64,000 nucleotides of DNA from Gentiana macrophylla (GCA_026214975.1 CM047810.1:99030316-99094315), one strand, 5' to 3'; counted from the stretch's first letter, positions 43,845 to 57,549 are shown. A program made the numbers and translations. The notes: generated by a model from the sequence alone, not told the origin.

Positions 43845-45665
43845 ATTGCCCTTAGCTTGCCTGCTTGATTTGCTTTTTAAAATGTGGTATTAACCAATTT
43901 ACGGCCTTGCTTATTTTCTTATTAAAAAAGAATATATATACATGGAAGTAAATGAAGTTAATGCAGTTTATATGGCAGATAAATGTCGTTCAGCTTTATT
44001 TGTGTAGTTTTGTTGTACATTGAATGTTATAGGTTGGATGAAGTCAACCTGTTGCTTTTTGGGGGGAGTTTTAGCCTTGGTTTGTGTGAATTTTGAGATG
44101 AGTGAAGTGTTAGTTGTGTTATCTAATTGTTGTTATTTACTTATTTGGTAAATGAAAGAATATTGCCTCTCTAAATTGAATGGTGTGTCATTGTTTTGCT
44201 TTTTAATAAATGTTCTAAGTAGTCCTATCTAGATTGTGTAGGTTCCTTAAGTTTTTTTCCTTAAGGTGTCTTTGTGTTGGAGGAATTAGCACAAGAGAAC
44301 GATGGTAACAATGTTCTTTGAAGGAGTGGGAGAAGATGATAATACCGTTGTGCTAACGGTGATGTTTTTTAATGTTTTTCCTTTGTTGTAGAAATGAAGC
44401 CATGCTATAGGATGAGTTGTGTTGTTTTTCTAGAGTGCAGTAAAGCAAATAAGCTGGTGGTGAATGTGAGAGTTGTTGTGTGTGTTTGTTTGATGTAATG
44501 TATGTTTTGTTTTTATGTAGTTTTGATTCCAGAATTATGAGCATTGTAGTTGTTCATCGAAATAAATGGCTAAGGAGATGTTTTTGGTGGAATTGATGGT
44601 ATTTTAAATGATTTATAGGGGATATAATTCAGTTAAGGTATAATAAAGTGGGAAGTTAGTTAAGGGAAATGAAATGTGATTTGAGTATGCTAAAATTTAT
44701 AAGTATGATGATAACAATCTAAGCAGCCATAGATGCTGATAGATAGTGATTGAGTGGACCAGAGCATACCGATATTGTTAAGAAAATATTATTTTGTTTG
44801 AAATCACTCACTTGATTTTAGGGCCATTATTGTAGCATGAGGCATAAATCGATTTACCTCTGAGAGACAGAAATGGAATTAACTTTGTGTAGATGATACT
44901 TTGGTTGTTTTCATGGGAGTTGGATAGAAAGTGTACCTTGTGAAATGGTAGTGGAAAGCTTCTATCTTGGTGGTACCTTCTTGATGATCATTGTCGGAAG
45001 ATAAATCAAAGATTCTAATCAAATATTAAACACACTATTGTGCATAAATTAATAGAAGAGAAACAATCCCAAAAATATAATGCTTTACAAATTGTTCAAA
45101 TCTAGTTAGATAAAGGATACATCCAAGTTAATAATAAATAGATAATTACGTAAAAAGGAAATAAACAATAGCAGAAAGTTGTCATTAACATTTGCATATG
45201 CTTAGTATGTACATACAAAAAGAAACCGAGAAAAGGGGAAAACGGGTGGACCGTTATTACGGCATATAAACAGTGCGTCTAGGGCAGTTTTTTGCAGATA
45301 GGTGGAACTTGTAAACTATGTACAGGTGGAAAAAGATGCTGGAGGCACCCTAAGCATCCAAAAGCATAAGTCTTTAGTTTTGTTTTTTTGGGTGACAACG
45401 TTCAAAAATGTTAGGAAGTTCCAAAATGATTACAAAGCCAGTAGTACTGGTATGCTGTGCTATTGTTCTTTGTCTAAATGAGAGTTGTTTCGGAGATACT
45501 CTTTTTTTGTTTCTTCTGTGGAGTGGAAGAGCTTGAGGTGTTGTCTTGTTCGGTGTCAGATCCTTTTGTTGTGGACTCTATCTCCTCTAGATGCTTGCCT
45601 TTGGGTGAAACAGTGGTGATTCCTGTGATATTATATTGTTATTTATGTTTGGTTCGTTGCACAAT
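43845..45665. other. Helitron 3' region, no gene recognised
   Basis: AT-rich sequence between the RPA-like gene and the Helitron 3' hairpin. Scattered short ORFs show no family similarity. It may be 3' UTR, or captured material too decayed to name. Confidence 0.4.
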
Positions 45666-48285
45666 TCAAAAATGGTGGAAAAATAGGGTTGTAGACATAC
45701 CAGAATCTACTGTAGATTGACTGCACATTTGGGCTTCTTCATCAACTGAGCCAGACGCTTGGTTTTTCACAATCCAATCCAACACTGTGTAGCGAGTGAT
45801 CTTGTCAGTGAATTTCTTTTTAGTTGCTTTTATCTCCATTATCAGTTTTTTGGAATGAAGCTGCTCATTTATGTTGAGGAGGAGTTTTGTTGTTGCCTGC
45901 ATTTGTAACATGGAACCAGATTATGTATGAAAGTATTCTTGTTTGCTAGTGTTATTGTAATATTTTGGTGGGTATGATTACCTGTTTGTCCTCTTTCTGA
46001 AGGTCTTCGGGTGATTTGCGTAGAAGCTTTGATGCGCATTTGTCAAAGAAAGTTACGTTGATTGTACGTGACGAGTCAGTAACTTGGGCAGTGATCTTGC
46101 AGCTGTTGAGTGAAAAAAGCACACAAAGAAACAAAATGGAGATAAACAAAATGCAGTAGGATTCAACAAGGAACATACAACAAAGGGGCCGACTCTCAGC
46201 AATAATTTCTCAATGAATATACTGCTAAAATTCCTAAGAGATTAAGGGAAGGGCTCTTTCCACAGAAAAGGGGATTCCTGCTACTAATTAGAACATGAGA
46301 AAACCAAACCAAGTTCATTAGAAGGAAATATACCAAATTAAAAAAGCTTAACAAATAATTGATTATGATTTGTTAAATAATGTTTCCTACCACAGATTAT
46401 TTAAGGTATCTGATTGTATATCAGTTGGAGATAGAGTTTTAGTGCTAAAAAGATAAGTTGCAAACAATAATTTGTTAAAACCGAGCCCTACAAAAGCTGG
46501 GAAATCAAAAGGACAACAAATCACCGCACAAAATTATCTGATTTGCAACAAAATATACAAGCCAAAATATTTAGTTTAAAGAACCATTTTAACAAAGCGC
46601 AATGTTCTCAAAACATCCCGAAGGAGAATGTTCAAGGTCACATCTTCAAGCAATAATAGGCGATGCATAACGATAATAGTTTTTGTCAATTTGGGAGAAG
46701 AGTTTGGTACCGTGGTAATGCGTTGAAGTCTTGTTGACGAGAATGCAGGTGAAGAGTTCATTTGGCATTGCTTTCTGTGTTCCGAAACATTTTGGGCATA
46801 CAGTGTAGCACATTTTTTGATCCACATCAGTGATGGCCAGCGTGACCTCAGCGTGAATGATCTGTTACAATGTTGAAAACGCAGATTAAGTAGTATTCAT
46901 GTTTGTCTAGTATTATGTAACAGGACTATGTTGAATATTTTGCTTTAAGTACTGACCTTGCTATCTGGTTGTATCTGTGATAATGGTGTGATTTCAACGG
47001 TGCTTGTTTTATCTGAGACGGTTTCGAGATAATTTGGCACAGTAGCTCATGCAGCTTTTTTGATTACATCTTCATGATCTTTCACCCTTTTTTATTGAGA
47101 AGAATGAGCGTGGTAGTTGACATCATTAGGTGAAAACGTAAGATTATAGTTTAAGAAAAGTACTGTCTATTTAGATACATCGCAATGATTTTTTTAACCA
47201 TACGTACCATGATCTGAATAGCTTGGCCTCTATGATATCTGGTTCAACCGCAACAAATGAGAAATGCAAAGTGGACAAAGAGATTCCTAAAATAATAAAA
47301 ATGAATTAGGTTTACATTTGGGCGTAATATTCCTTTTTATGTATGAAGGCTTACTATATTTCGGTTACCAGAAAATGGTGAGGCTTTTAGTCCCTTGCAA
47401 AGAACGATTGGTAGTTCGTTTCTCAATCTGAAAAGTTCAGCTCCCTGTTTATGGCCATAGTCTCCCCACAGCGTAACTGTTATTGGTTTAAGCCTATAGG
47501 TTCATACGAGGGTAATGTTAGATATGTGAATATAAAATGGTAGCTGAATCTTACGATAATAACAGGTTTCTTACTCATTTTGCATAACTATGCATTCACG
47601 CAAAGGCACCAATTTTGACCTAACTGGGACATAACGTGTTTCTTTTACATCAACAACAACAGCTAGTATGTCTGCAAAACATATCAGTGTGTTTAGACTA
47701 TTGGTAAATGTACAAATTAGGAAAGAAAGGGTTTTTTTCTATTAGAAATGTTACGTACCTACTGGGGCTCCTGTGTTAACATGTGACCGAAGAGATGAGA
47801 ATGGAGTGGACTGAATTGGTGGACAGGGAATCATTTGGTCATGGTCTTTTACTGCTCGTATGAAAGTAGTTCTTGACAACAGCCATTGGTATTGCTGCCC
47901 TGGGGAGTTGTGTTTGTATTCTTCTTTTATAGTATCGACATCAGCACCTCCGATGACATATGTGGAGAATGGCGTTAAATTACCATCGAGTAGTTCAATG
48001 TTAGTGTTCCAGATAACACCTTCAATTTTCTTTCCCTATTGATTTTATATTAAGTGCAGACATTATACATATCAAATGTTAGTTTTTCCTAAGGAATATG
48101 TCAAATAATTTTGAAAGGCAAAAAGAAGAAACTGGTTGATGGTTTACTCGTCATCTCTTGTAGCAACAACTTCGTAGTCGCTACCGCTTTCATTGGTGTA
48201 TACATTGCTTTTCAAGAATGAAAACCTTAACTCGCCGATTCTCCGTTTGAGGAGTAATGTCATCAATATGCAAAGACGTTGCCAT
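45666..48285 (-). CDS. RPA1-like (RPA70) single-strand DNA-binding protein of the Helitron
   Basis: Multi-exon on the minus strand. It starts at ATG 48285-48283 (MATSLHIDDITPQTENRRVKV). An OB-fold segment follows at about 48045-47765 (GVIWNTNIELLDGNLTPF; VKDHDQMIPCPPIQSTPF). Next come DILAVVVDVKETRYVPV (about 47665-47580) and TLWGDYGHKQGAELF with LPIVLCKGLKASPFSG (about 47480-47355). The C-terminal zinc-binding OB fold is at about 46850-46690 (YTVCPKCFGTQ), and TAQVTDSSRTINVTFFD is near 46090. The order matches RPA70: DBD-A/B, then the zinc-containing DBD-C. Plant Helitrons often carry such genes, presumably to bind ssDNA during rolling-circle transposition. An apparent stop follows exon 1, and exon limits are approximate, so it may be a pseudogene. 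Confidence 0.65.
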
Positions 48286-48358
48286 TAGAATCTTAGGTTC
48301 AAATCTGCTGGGAACATGCAAAATAAAGCGAGATAGTATAAGTGTAAGCTTTTGTACA

Positions 48359-51300
48359 TTATAGGTTTAGAGTATTTACACTTTGTTGAACCCTTTGGAG
48401 GATTTCACGGTATACTATGTTTTTAGTGGTGGATTTATTGCAATTTTCGGAAAAAGTTGGTGGCGCTATTAGTACTTTAATGGCAGAAGATTTTCGGGCT
48501 CTAGAAAGGGCCACGTATAATTGCCCATGTGAGAACACAGGTTCTCGTAAATATATACCTACACGATCTAGCGTTTGACCTTGTGCTTTATTGATAGTCA
48601 TGGCAAAGCACAAACGAATCGGGTATTGATATCGCTTGAAAGGAATGGCACATTTATCTATGTTGGAATTTTGTAGAGGAATTTTGTGTAGGATTGTTTG
48701 TTTTCCTGCAAAGGGCCCAGTAGCTATTTCAGCAATAATTGTATGCTTTTTTAGTTCCTTGCATAATAAACGTGTGCCGTTACACAACCCTTGCACCGGG
48801 CTCAGGTTGCGTAGGAGCATTACGGGAGAATTTACTTTTAACATTAGTTCATGAGGAGGAAGGCTAACGGGGGTAAGTGAATTAAGGAAGTCCTCATAAT
48901 CTGCCTGGTGAGAACGGTCGAGTGCAACATCACTACTGATGTATGTAATTAGTTCACCAGGCATTTGTTGTAACATCTCATCATTTATGTCTTGTACACA
49001 CTCGTTGGTTGGGGCTAGTAGAGCGCTATTCATAACTGTATGATGGTTTGTTGCGAAAGCTTCAATATCTGGATATACAAATTGAATTAAATGTCTTAAT
49101 GAAGTTTCTTTATCGTGAAAAGGAATCAACATGTTTATTGGTAGCTGGACATTTCCATTATCGTCCTCAGGTTCTGTACCGTCACCTATTCGTAATAAAT
49201 ACTCAGTAAAGGCAGGGTCTGCAATAGCTCTCATGTTCTGCGTAAGGCGTATTTTGTGAAGTACAGGCCATAGTAGTGAGCTAATTAAGGAAGCATCTAG
49301 CTGTTCTTGTCTACTTGCGTTGGTAACCACTGGAAGTACTTGTCGGAAATCACCACCAAAAACAACGATCTTATTTCCGAATGGGTCATGTTAGTCTCGG
49401 TTATATCTTTAAGCATTTCAGAAAGCTTATTGACTCTCTATGAGCCATGGAGCCTCATCCCATATGATTACCTTTGCTTCGTAGTAGTAGTGTTCTTTGT
49501 TGTAGATTGTTTACTAACATTTGCTATTTTTTTGTTCCTCTTGTAACGGTAGCTTGAAACGTGAATGTGCAGTCCGACCTCCGGGAAGTACACATGCTGC
49601 CACACCTGAGCTCGCTGTGGCCAAAGCGATGTGTCATTTTGACCGAATTGTTGCCAAGATAGCTCTGTACAGGAAGGTTTTTCCTGTTCCGCCTGGACCA
49701 TCTATGAAGAATGCAGTTGCTTCACTTGACGCCACTTTGGCCATTATTTGTTCAAAAGCATACCGTTGTTGTTCATTAAAACTGTGGATATTTAACAGAT
49801 CAGTCTCATCCACTATTAGACTTTTCTCAAATGCCATTTCTCTCGCACCGGGACCTTGACGAGCTATTGCTTCAGCCTCCGGCCCCAACCTATAGTCCTC
49901 AAGTTTCTTTCCCATGTCATCAAGCATTACGGCAATGTCAACTAATGCCTTCATTTGAGCGTCAGTAATATTTGATGAGCAAAGAATTCCCTGTAGGTAG
50001 TCGTCGCATAAAGGTTCCTTGTACTTTTCCCATAGTTTCCGTGGATCCGAAGGTGAGCAAAAAACCAAAATCGACACAAAAAGATGCCGTAGTTGTCTCG
50101 GCATTTGGTACATGGAAGCTTCCTCTAGGCATTTATCAAGGTCATAATCTGTCGTTAATAGATTTCTTCGTAGAGCTGATTCTCTAAACGTACAATGCAG
50201 ATAACCATCCACAGTTAGAAGATCATCAAACGATGTTGGAGCGATAATATGGTTGAGCAACAAACGTAGATAATATCGTTCACCTTCAGTTGGACTAACG
50301 AAACAATTCGCCAACTACCTTACCTCGTTTACGTTCGCCTTTAGCACGCGTTTTGTCGAATCCCAAACAAAGTGTTTGGGGAAATCTTTGTAAAGAAGCT
50401 TCAAATTCATGGCTATAGAATTAGTTCTGTTCATTTGGAAGAATTGAGTTAGCATTGTTCGCGACAAGAAATTGTTTGTAACAATCATCATTTATGTCTT
50501 GATTAGTGGAGAAAGAAAGATAGTTGTTAGGGAGGTGGAGTTGCAAGGGAATTACTGCTGGATGCATTTCGAACAAGTCAAAGAAGAATAAACGCCATGC
50601 TGCCTCCGGTGGGCCAACCCATCTGCCTTTTTGGTATTCGCGAATCTCATTTTCACAATCGAACGTAGACATGTGAAAAGAAATTTTATCAGGACCTTTG
50701 TAAATGTACTTATAGATATATTTCACAAGTTTAATTGTCGAACATATTTCTACATTGATGTGGCAATTGTACTTTTGTAGTAAGTATGGATTGTACGGAA
50801 CTATCCAACGGTTGTCAATTTCATGGCCTCGCACACGCGCATTAATGCCGTTATTACGGCGTCTATAATGTGGGTAACTGTTTGAGCCATGTGTTGTATA
50901 CTGAGCAAACTCTTTAGGGTACTTGTTTTTGCACCTTTTGTCTCGCATACATGGGCATTTAGGGTTTAAGGGACCACAAGGGCCATGTACCATGTGCTTG
51001 AAACCAGCGATGTAGGTGTGGGTATCTAAGAGGGTCGTAGCTCATGTGATATATAACGATCATAAGCATCGTGGGTTCGAGGTTTTGAGTCTCTATCAAC
51101 AATTAAGAGAACATGAGCGTGAGGTAAACCCGGCTTTTGAAACTCAATTGAGTATACTGAACGCAAATAGGTAAGCCAAATATATGGTCCTTTAGAAGTT
51201 CGGTTTTGAGCATTTCCAACTTCGCTTTGAAAACTTCGGGTAAGTAAGTCGGGCCGGTTTGAGGTAATTCACCTGTGATTAAATGCTCTGTGATTTCAGG

Positions 51301-53063
51301 CCATGCGGAGTTACATGTCATAGTCAAGAAAAAATCAGGCTTTCCGAAATTTTGGACAAGACACATTGCATCCATATACCTCTTCTTCATGTCTCGTGGT
51401 CCTCCTATGAACGTAGGAGGGAGAATGGTCTTACGCCCAACCTCAGAAGTGGACGTATGCCCAACTGCAATGCTATCAAGTAAACCTTGTAAACAATCTG
51501 TACGGATTTCCCTTTGTTGCTTCTCAAGATATTCTAACCTTGACGTCTCAACTTTTACAAACATGTCCACAATGTATTGCTGCAGTAATCTTCCCGTGTG
51601 TAACAAGATTGATCGGTCATTCGCTCGTTTTTGTAGTTTATAACAATAATACTGACGGCAAGAAACAGTATTTCTTTTCCTTGAACATTCACGAGCAACT
51701 GTTGCATAAAGCCAAAGTAACATGTGAAACAGAGGATGGTAGGATAGCAAGGACAAGTAAATTGATGCAAGATACCTTCTTCTTCCTCACGTATCAATTC
51801 GTCAGCATGCTGAACAGTGTTGATTAGACCTTCCAAAGGTACTTTGCATCTGTAATTCCGTTTCCTTTTATTCGGGGGAAGCTTCTGAATGCCATTGTGC
51901 CAACCGACGTCTCACGGGGGAAAAGAAGTGGATATTGTAAACCATCATAACATCCAAAATAGTGGCAGATCTTATGGGGAACAGCATTTTTTTCGTAGAT
52001 TTGGATATGGCAGGTGGGGTTAAATTGTTCCTCACTCTCAGAGAATATAATTGCAGAAACGTCGTTACAGGTCGGCTCATTATAAACACGTTGATCAAGT
52101 ATCGGACAAGTGACAAGGCATATTTGGTAATTGTCAACAGATTCAAGATCTCTTACTTGTTTTAGGAATCTCACATATGGATTTTCAGATAGGATTTCGA
52201 TCAATTTCCTCATTATGACCTTAGAAACACGTTTTGAGAGTTTCAAACGCTCTTCAAGCTGAGTATCTTCATCGTAGAAATACAGTTGAAGAGCGGAGGG
52301 GACATCACCAGTTTTTCCAAATGAACCTAAGTAGTGATGAATCTTGCCTTGCACTTTAAATGTGTAAACGCCCATATGGTTCCTCATAAGGTCCCTATCT
52401 GTCTTGGCTGAGAATGTGGTAAACGCTAAGTTATTATTATAGCTTCTCACATATTTTTTGAAATCAACACTTTCGTGTCCGACCACAGTAAGCAGATCAA
52501 CCAAGGCGAGATGGCATTTCCGAGGGAGCAATACTGATTTCTCCCTCGGAGCAACAAAATCCAGGAGGTTCACGGTAGAAACGGTTGGCTGCGCAATATT
52601 TACAGTCAGGTACTGTAGGCAACATGGCAGCAAGCGGGCTATCATTGTCAGAGTTTTGATGAGACAATAAGCCATCGTTCTGCGTGGCATCATTAAACCT
52701 AGCCGAGGGATACATAGCTTCGTCTATATACGCTTTACGGCAGGCAGAAGCAGTATAAGATGAGGAAGCCATGCCAACCTGAGGCATAATTCCTGTTGAA
52801 TTTGCATTTTGGGGTATTTCAGGGCCTATTATTTGGAAATCGAGACGTAAATTGGATAGGCCGGTATTGTTTGAAGGCTGTTCGGTTTCGAAATTACGTG
52901 AAGCAATGTTTTCATTTGGAAGTGATGTTTCGGAACTCTTGCCGGCTCTCTCAGCGTAAAGCACACGCCGACGTTCAAGGAAGGCAGCTTTCTTATCAGC
53001 GTTCATTTCAGCGTACGCTTTACGCCTTCTTTTATTTCTCTCATTACGTTGTTCTTCTTCCAT
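48359..53063 (-). pseudogene. Helitron Rep-helicase (RepHel), frameshifted
   Basis: ATG 53063 begins MEEEQRNERNKRRRKAYAEM. A zinc-finger-like CKYCAANRFYREPPGFCC (about 52610-52560) follows. The Helitron N-like domain covers 52560-51824 and 51756-51140 (GGPRDMKKRYMDAMCLVQNF; PDFFLTMTCNSAWPEI). The HUH nuclease motif GLPHAHVLLIVD is near 51125-51090 and the Rep Tyr motif ([14 protein letters not shown]) near 50735-50690. The PIF1-type helicase has Walker A GPGGTGKT (about 49695-49672), Walker B IIWDEAP (about 49465) and GGDFRQVLPV (about 49350). Its last domain runs to 48359 (TINKAQGQTLDRVGIYL, LYVALSRAR). Frameshifts near 52560, 51800 and 51135 and stops near 51030, 50320 and 49430 break it. 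Intact relatives nick and unwind DNA for rolling-circle transposition. Confidence 0.85.
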
Positions 53064-55555
53064 CTAATTAGAGCGATAGAAATCTTTATTACCCAAGTTA
53101 CAATACATATGTAATAATACCAAGGAGTTTTCTACGTAGGGGACATGGTGTTGACTGTGACCTAACCTGAAACAAAGGCCTACAGGGTGAGAAAAATTAG
53201 ATAGCTAAAAGCAATGTCCCTTAGTAAAACTGCAAAACAGTTGGAAACATACGTGCAGCAGAATTTTTCTTAGTAATTCTTGCCGAAATGTGCAGCTGAA
53301 TCACATGGACCTTATCACATAGCTTTGAAAAATTAAACTTCAGTGATGAGAGGGTTTTCAAATTGTAACCTACAAATGTTTCCTTTAAGGGAGGGTTTTC
53401 AGATGATAGCCTACAATAGTTTCCTTTAACGATAGGCTGCCACTTAAAAGACAGATGCTATTACACGCTAGGAATAGCCCGGTCTCAACATTAAAATACC
53501 AAAATAGATATCTAAGGTAAAGTAGATTCCTAAAGAACACGCATCCATGCTACATTAGCAGCTTTTGAACAAGGGAAAGCTATACAAATAACTTGTCAAT
53601 TATACAAGGCAATCTGCTGCATATATTGTACATAGTATGCATAAAGCGAGATTTTCTCAGAGATCTCGTAACTACGGGGTTTGCAATAGATCCCCTAACT
53701 ATTGAGGTTTGTAGTAGGACCTCTAACTACACTAACCTTAAGCGATATGCTTCTTTGCCAAGCCAAGCAAGTGCAACAAGTTATTCGCAAGCTGTTTAAA
53801 AGCGCAACCAAGTAATTACAGCTGTAAGCAGAATCAAAAAAGGAAAGTAGCTAAACAAACCTGAAAAGTACCTCAGCCAATCTCTAAAATGAATGGAACA
53901 CAGAACCAATGAGGAGCAACAACAACAACACTAACAAACCTGCAAATTCTAGATAAAAGCAATATATGAATGTTGAAAATCCATACATTCAACTTCAGCA
54001 CGTAAATATAAATGGACACCTGTCTCCTAAAACAAAAGTGCTAACATCATTATATATTTGCAGGAAGAATATATATATATTCAGTCATAAGACCATTCCT
54101 GCAAATTGCTAGGGACCTTTTTTCCCATATATTCACAACTACAAAATCACGAAAAACAAACCAGGACAATGCTAAAAGGTCTGAATAACAGGCCTAGATA
54201 GACGACAAAGTATGAAAACCAATACAGGACTACCCCAGGTAACCCCTTAGACACAGCAACCTTTAAAACTATCCTATAAAATATATTAACACAAATAAAA
54301 TTTCCATTATCTCTATCTAAAATTAGGCACACAGCTAACCAAAAAAATGCAAAAGAGAAATGCAATTAAAAAGATTTCAAATTGGCAAAGAAGCATCTAA
54401 ATATACCATCTTGCCACCAAAACAAGATGCATTTGAAATAACAGGCCAAACAACCAGAAAGCAAAGACATTATCTTCATGGAACTGCACAGAAGAATAAC
54501 AAACCAAGTTACCAGGCACACCTACAATCCAAAACGAAACGCGAAATTGACAAAGGATAATCTAAAAAAGACAATATTACTCCAGAAGAAACCAAGTTAC
54601 CAGGCACATATACATTCCAAAAAGAAAGTCGAAATTGACATAGGATAATCTAAAAATAGAATATTACTCTAGGGAAAAGCCAAAGCCATTATCTTGGTAG
54701 AAATAAATTAGAAGATAACAAATTAACCTACCACACACACATGCAATCCAAAATACTCTGAAACTGACAAAAATTAATGAAAAGTTACACTCTTGCTACA
54801 ACATACTTCTCTAAACAATCCAAAAACAGGTTGATAAGCCTGTTGAGCATCATTGCTAATTTTGAAAGATAATAACAGGAAAATTGAAGAAACAGGCATG
54901 CAATAATTTGGATCAGAACGACATTTACAGCATAGAAAATCAAAGAAAAGCAGGTGGAAGAAACACAGAAACAGACATGCAAAGAAGAGGAGAAGCATAA
55001 AACCGTGCAAAAGCGCGGTCGATACCTTAGTTTAAATTAAAAGAAAATCAGCGATTTTGGAAAACACCACGCATTCATCATCATCAAGTATCAAACCTGC
55101 AATAAAACGGCAAACATCTTAAGAACATAAATTAGCGAGCAAGAAGACATTAGAATCGGCCGAAAACAATGGTTGATAAGAACAATTTTCATTGATGAAG
55201 ACGAAGAAGAGTAGAAATAAGAACAATTTTAATTGATGGAGACGAAGAAGAGTAGAAACCTCTGAAGAAGGAAAAAAAAAAGTGGGTCTGCTGTTGAAGT
55301 AGCCGAAATGATTGATAATGGTTCATGAAATTGAACTTATACACTACACCTCAGGGCGGTGATCAGGGCGGTGGGAAAATCTGAGTGGGAAAAAATGATG
55401 TGTACGCCTACCAGAGGAGGATAAATCGGCGGGTAATCATCCCCTTGATATAAATATAACGATGACCAAAGCGTCGCAAAAATCATGCGTTGAAAATCGT
55501 CGCGAAAAACAGTACTACCAAATTAGAAACTTTATATAGTAAAAACAATGGTTGA
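53064..55555. other. Helitron 5' region, noncoding
   Basis: Upstream sequence and probable 5' UTR of the Rep-helicase. It contains ~60-bp direct repeats (caagttaccaggcac...aaattgaca...aggataatctaaaaa at 54505-54650) and repeated 'agaacaatttt...gatgaagacgaagaagagtagaaa' at 55180-55260. No gene recognised. Confidence 0.5.
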
Positions 55556-56199
55556 TTAATGTGGTTCAGTCCAAAAAATATATATTCTTAATGCGACGTA
55601 TATTCAGTTACAACTGCATGCAAATAATACGGCTTTGTAAGAAAAAAATATAAAGCTAATTATTGAAAATTTTGTGTAATCAATAACATTTTCTGTTTAC
55701 ATCTATCAGAACCAGTTGGTTATTTTCTCATTCGACGGTGCTCACCATTTCTGCTCAATTTGATAAGCTTTGATTGAAGTAACAATAACACATAAAGTAA
55801 CAATGCAATAATAAGGATCATTTCTCATAAAGCAACAAATCCGGTGAGAATAAAGAATATGTAACGAATATGATGATGTAATAAATATGATCGTTTCACA
55901 TATAAAATAACAATTACGAGTGAAGTAACTTGGTGACACGCAAGTAATAATCTGATAAGAATGATCAATTTCAACATATAATAATAATTACGAGTTGATT
56001 TTTTTAATTTCTTTTTGATTTCTTATTTGCTTCCATCGGTATTTTGGTCTATTTATTATAAAATTATCATTTTCGACCATAAAAAAGATGCATTTGTCAT
56101 TTCATCCTAATTTTCTAGATACTTTGTCCCTCTGGTCCTTTCTCATAATAATATATCGTGCAGCTTAATTTTCTTATTTTTTTATTTTATTTTTAGAAG
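55556..56199. other. AT-rich spacer
   Basis: Nothing coding seen between the Helitron 5' end and the dispersed repeat upstream of the next F-box gene. Confidence 0.4.
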
Positions 56200-56710
56200 A
56201 TGCAACTTACTCTAGGATGTTGGTATTATATTATTTAACGTGACACTACATTTCGGATAAGATTTGATTTCACATTTCAAAATGGATTTTAACCTCCGTA
56301 AAGTTGAGTTTATATTTAACTTTACAATGGTCGAATATCACTTTGATCTGCCGAAATAGATGCACTATGGTGTGGTTAACACCTTCTATTACTTTATTTG
56401 TGAATCGAAAATGGACATTCGACGTCCAGAAAATCAGCCTTATATTCAACTTACAATGGTAGAATGTCCGTGTGGTCTTGATGAAAATAGATTCGTTGCG
56501 ATCTTATTAATGAATCCTCTTAGATTCGTTCTTGCGATCCATTAATTAACGAATCCTCTTACTTTATCTGTGATCGAAAATGAATATTTCACATCTGTAA
56601 AATCAAATGTTAAACTATATTCAACTTTGCAATGGTCTAATAATGTTGATATCATGTACCGAAAATAAATTGGCTATTGTGTTATTAACAACGTTTTTTT
56701 TTTAACGGAT
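56200..56710. repeat. Dispersed F-box upstream repeat, copy 4
   Basis: Homologous to 7036-7710, 13544-14120 and 25195-25690 ('tgcaacttactctagg', 'actttacaatggtcgaat', 'cgaaaatggacattcgac'). It carries an extra local ~36-bp duplication of 'gcgatcttattaatgaatcctctta' type at 56494-56560. Confidence 0.75.
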
Positions 56711-57059
56711 ACGAAATATACGCACGTATAATTTTTAGGGGGAGTGGTTTAAAAAGACAAAAAAGAAGGGAAAATAGTAATCAGGACAGTGAAAATATAA
56801 ATTGAGTGATATCAAATACCAAATCCATCAAGCTTTTCTGCTTTAACTCGGCGCCAAATATAATGTTTACTATCAGTGGAATAATAACGATAACGCTTTT
56901 TTAGAAAAAAATTCCGATGTCCTCATTGCGTATTTCTAGATTCAAATTATCGTTTTTAACAATATAAGCATAATTTTATCGCTTCATCGATACTCGAACC
57001 CGAAAACTTTGATTACAAATAGCACTTGGCCACTGCAGCTATGATGATTATGTTTGTCT

Positions 57060-57290
57060 TTCCCTCTTTCTAACAAAACGAGGTCATTCACAATTAGGGT
57101 ATGCAAATAGCACTGGGCCAAAGAAAAATTGGGGATGAAAGGGATGAAAATGCAGCAGCAGAGCAGAGTCCGTTTTCTCTGGTTTATCCACTAATTCTTC
57201 AGCTAAGTTCTCTCATTTCTCGTTAATCTATCTCTAATTAGCATCCATTATCGTTTGCAAACAGCTTGGGTCACTGATTTTCTACTAGTA
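57060..57290 (+). promoter_or_regulatory. Conserved F-box leader, copy H (5' half)
   Basis: Same leader as 7798, 18790 and 25800 up to 'gggtcactgattttctactag' (57290). The sequence then switches to the leader type found before the pseudogene at 21821. It contains the mini-ORF at 57135-57194 and may still serve as promoter for the gene at 57550. Confidence 0.5.
57135..57194 (+). other. Mini-ORF (uORF candidate), copy H
   Basis: 19 codons then TAA: MKGMKMQQQSRVRFLWFIH. It keeps the QQQsRVxFxWFIh pattern seen in the other leaders. Confidence 0.35.
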
Positions 57291-57549
57291 GTATTAGCAT
57301 CGGAAGAGAAAACGTTTACGTACATGTTCCAAAGCACCCTTCATTAATTTTGATAGTGTAAACTGTAAAGGCCACACTATGTATTTCATTTTTTGAAGAA
57401 AAAACTTGGACTGAGATTTTTTCAAAGCCTGGGACACCTCCTTTTTTCTTTCGCCCCATTCAAAGAGCAAGCAATTCTGTTTTTCTTTTTGTATAGTATA
57501 TGTTTCAATACGTAACGGAATTAGTGCAAGCAGAAAATTGTGGGTTAAA

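Larger units (their letters stand above)
43815..55555 (-). mobile_element. Helitron, complete ends, 11.7 kb
   Basis: Oriented on the minus strand. The 3' end has a hairpin (accgtgc tct gcacggt, 43828-43844) ten bases before CTAG (43815-43818), and the next host base is T. The 5' end begins TCAACCATTG... at 55555, followed by 'actatataaagtttc', with host A before it. TC at the 5' end, hairpin plus CTRR at the 3' end and insertion between A and T are the classic Helitron signs. It encodes a Rep-helicase (53063-48359) and an RPA1-like protein (48285 to about 45670). The 5' end is less sure than the 3' end. Coding lesions suggest it can no longer move by itself. Confidence 0.8.

Noticed and set aside
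47860..48042. 60-codon + strand ORF as a separate small gene
   Set aside because: The minus strand of the same stretch encodes an OB-fold segment of the RPA-like gene; the + strand ORF is its shadow.
49307..49546. + strand ORF with a hydrophobic C-terminus (possible membrane peptide)
   Set aside because: It overlaps the Walker B part of the Helitron helicase on the minus strand and has no independent support.
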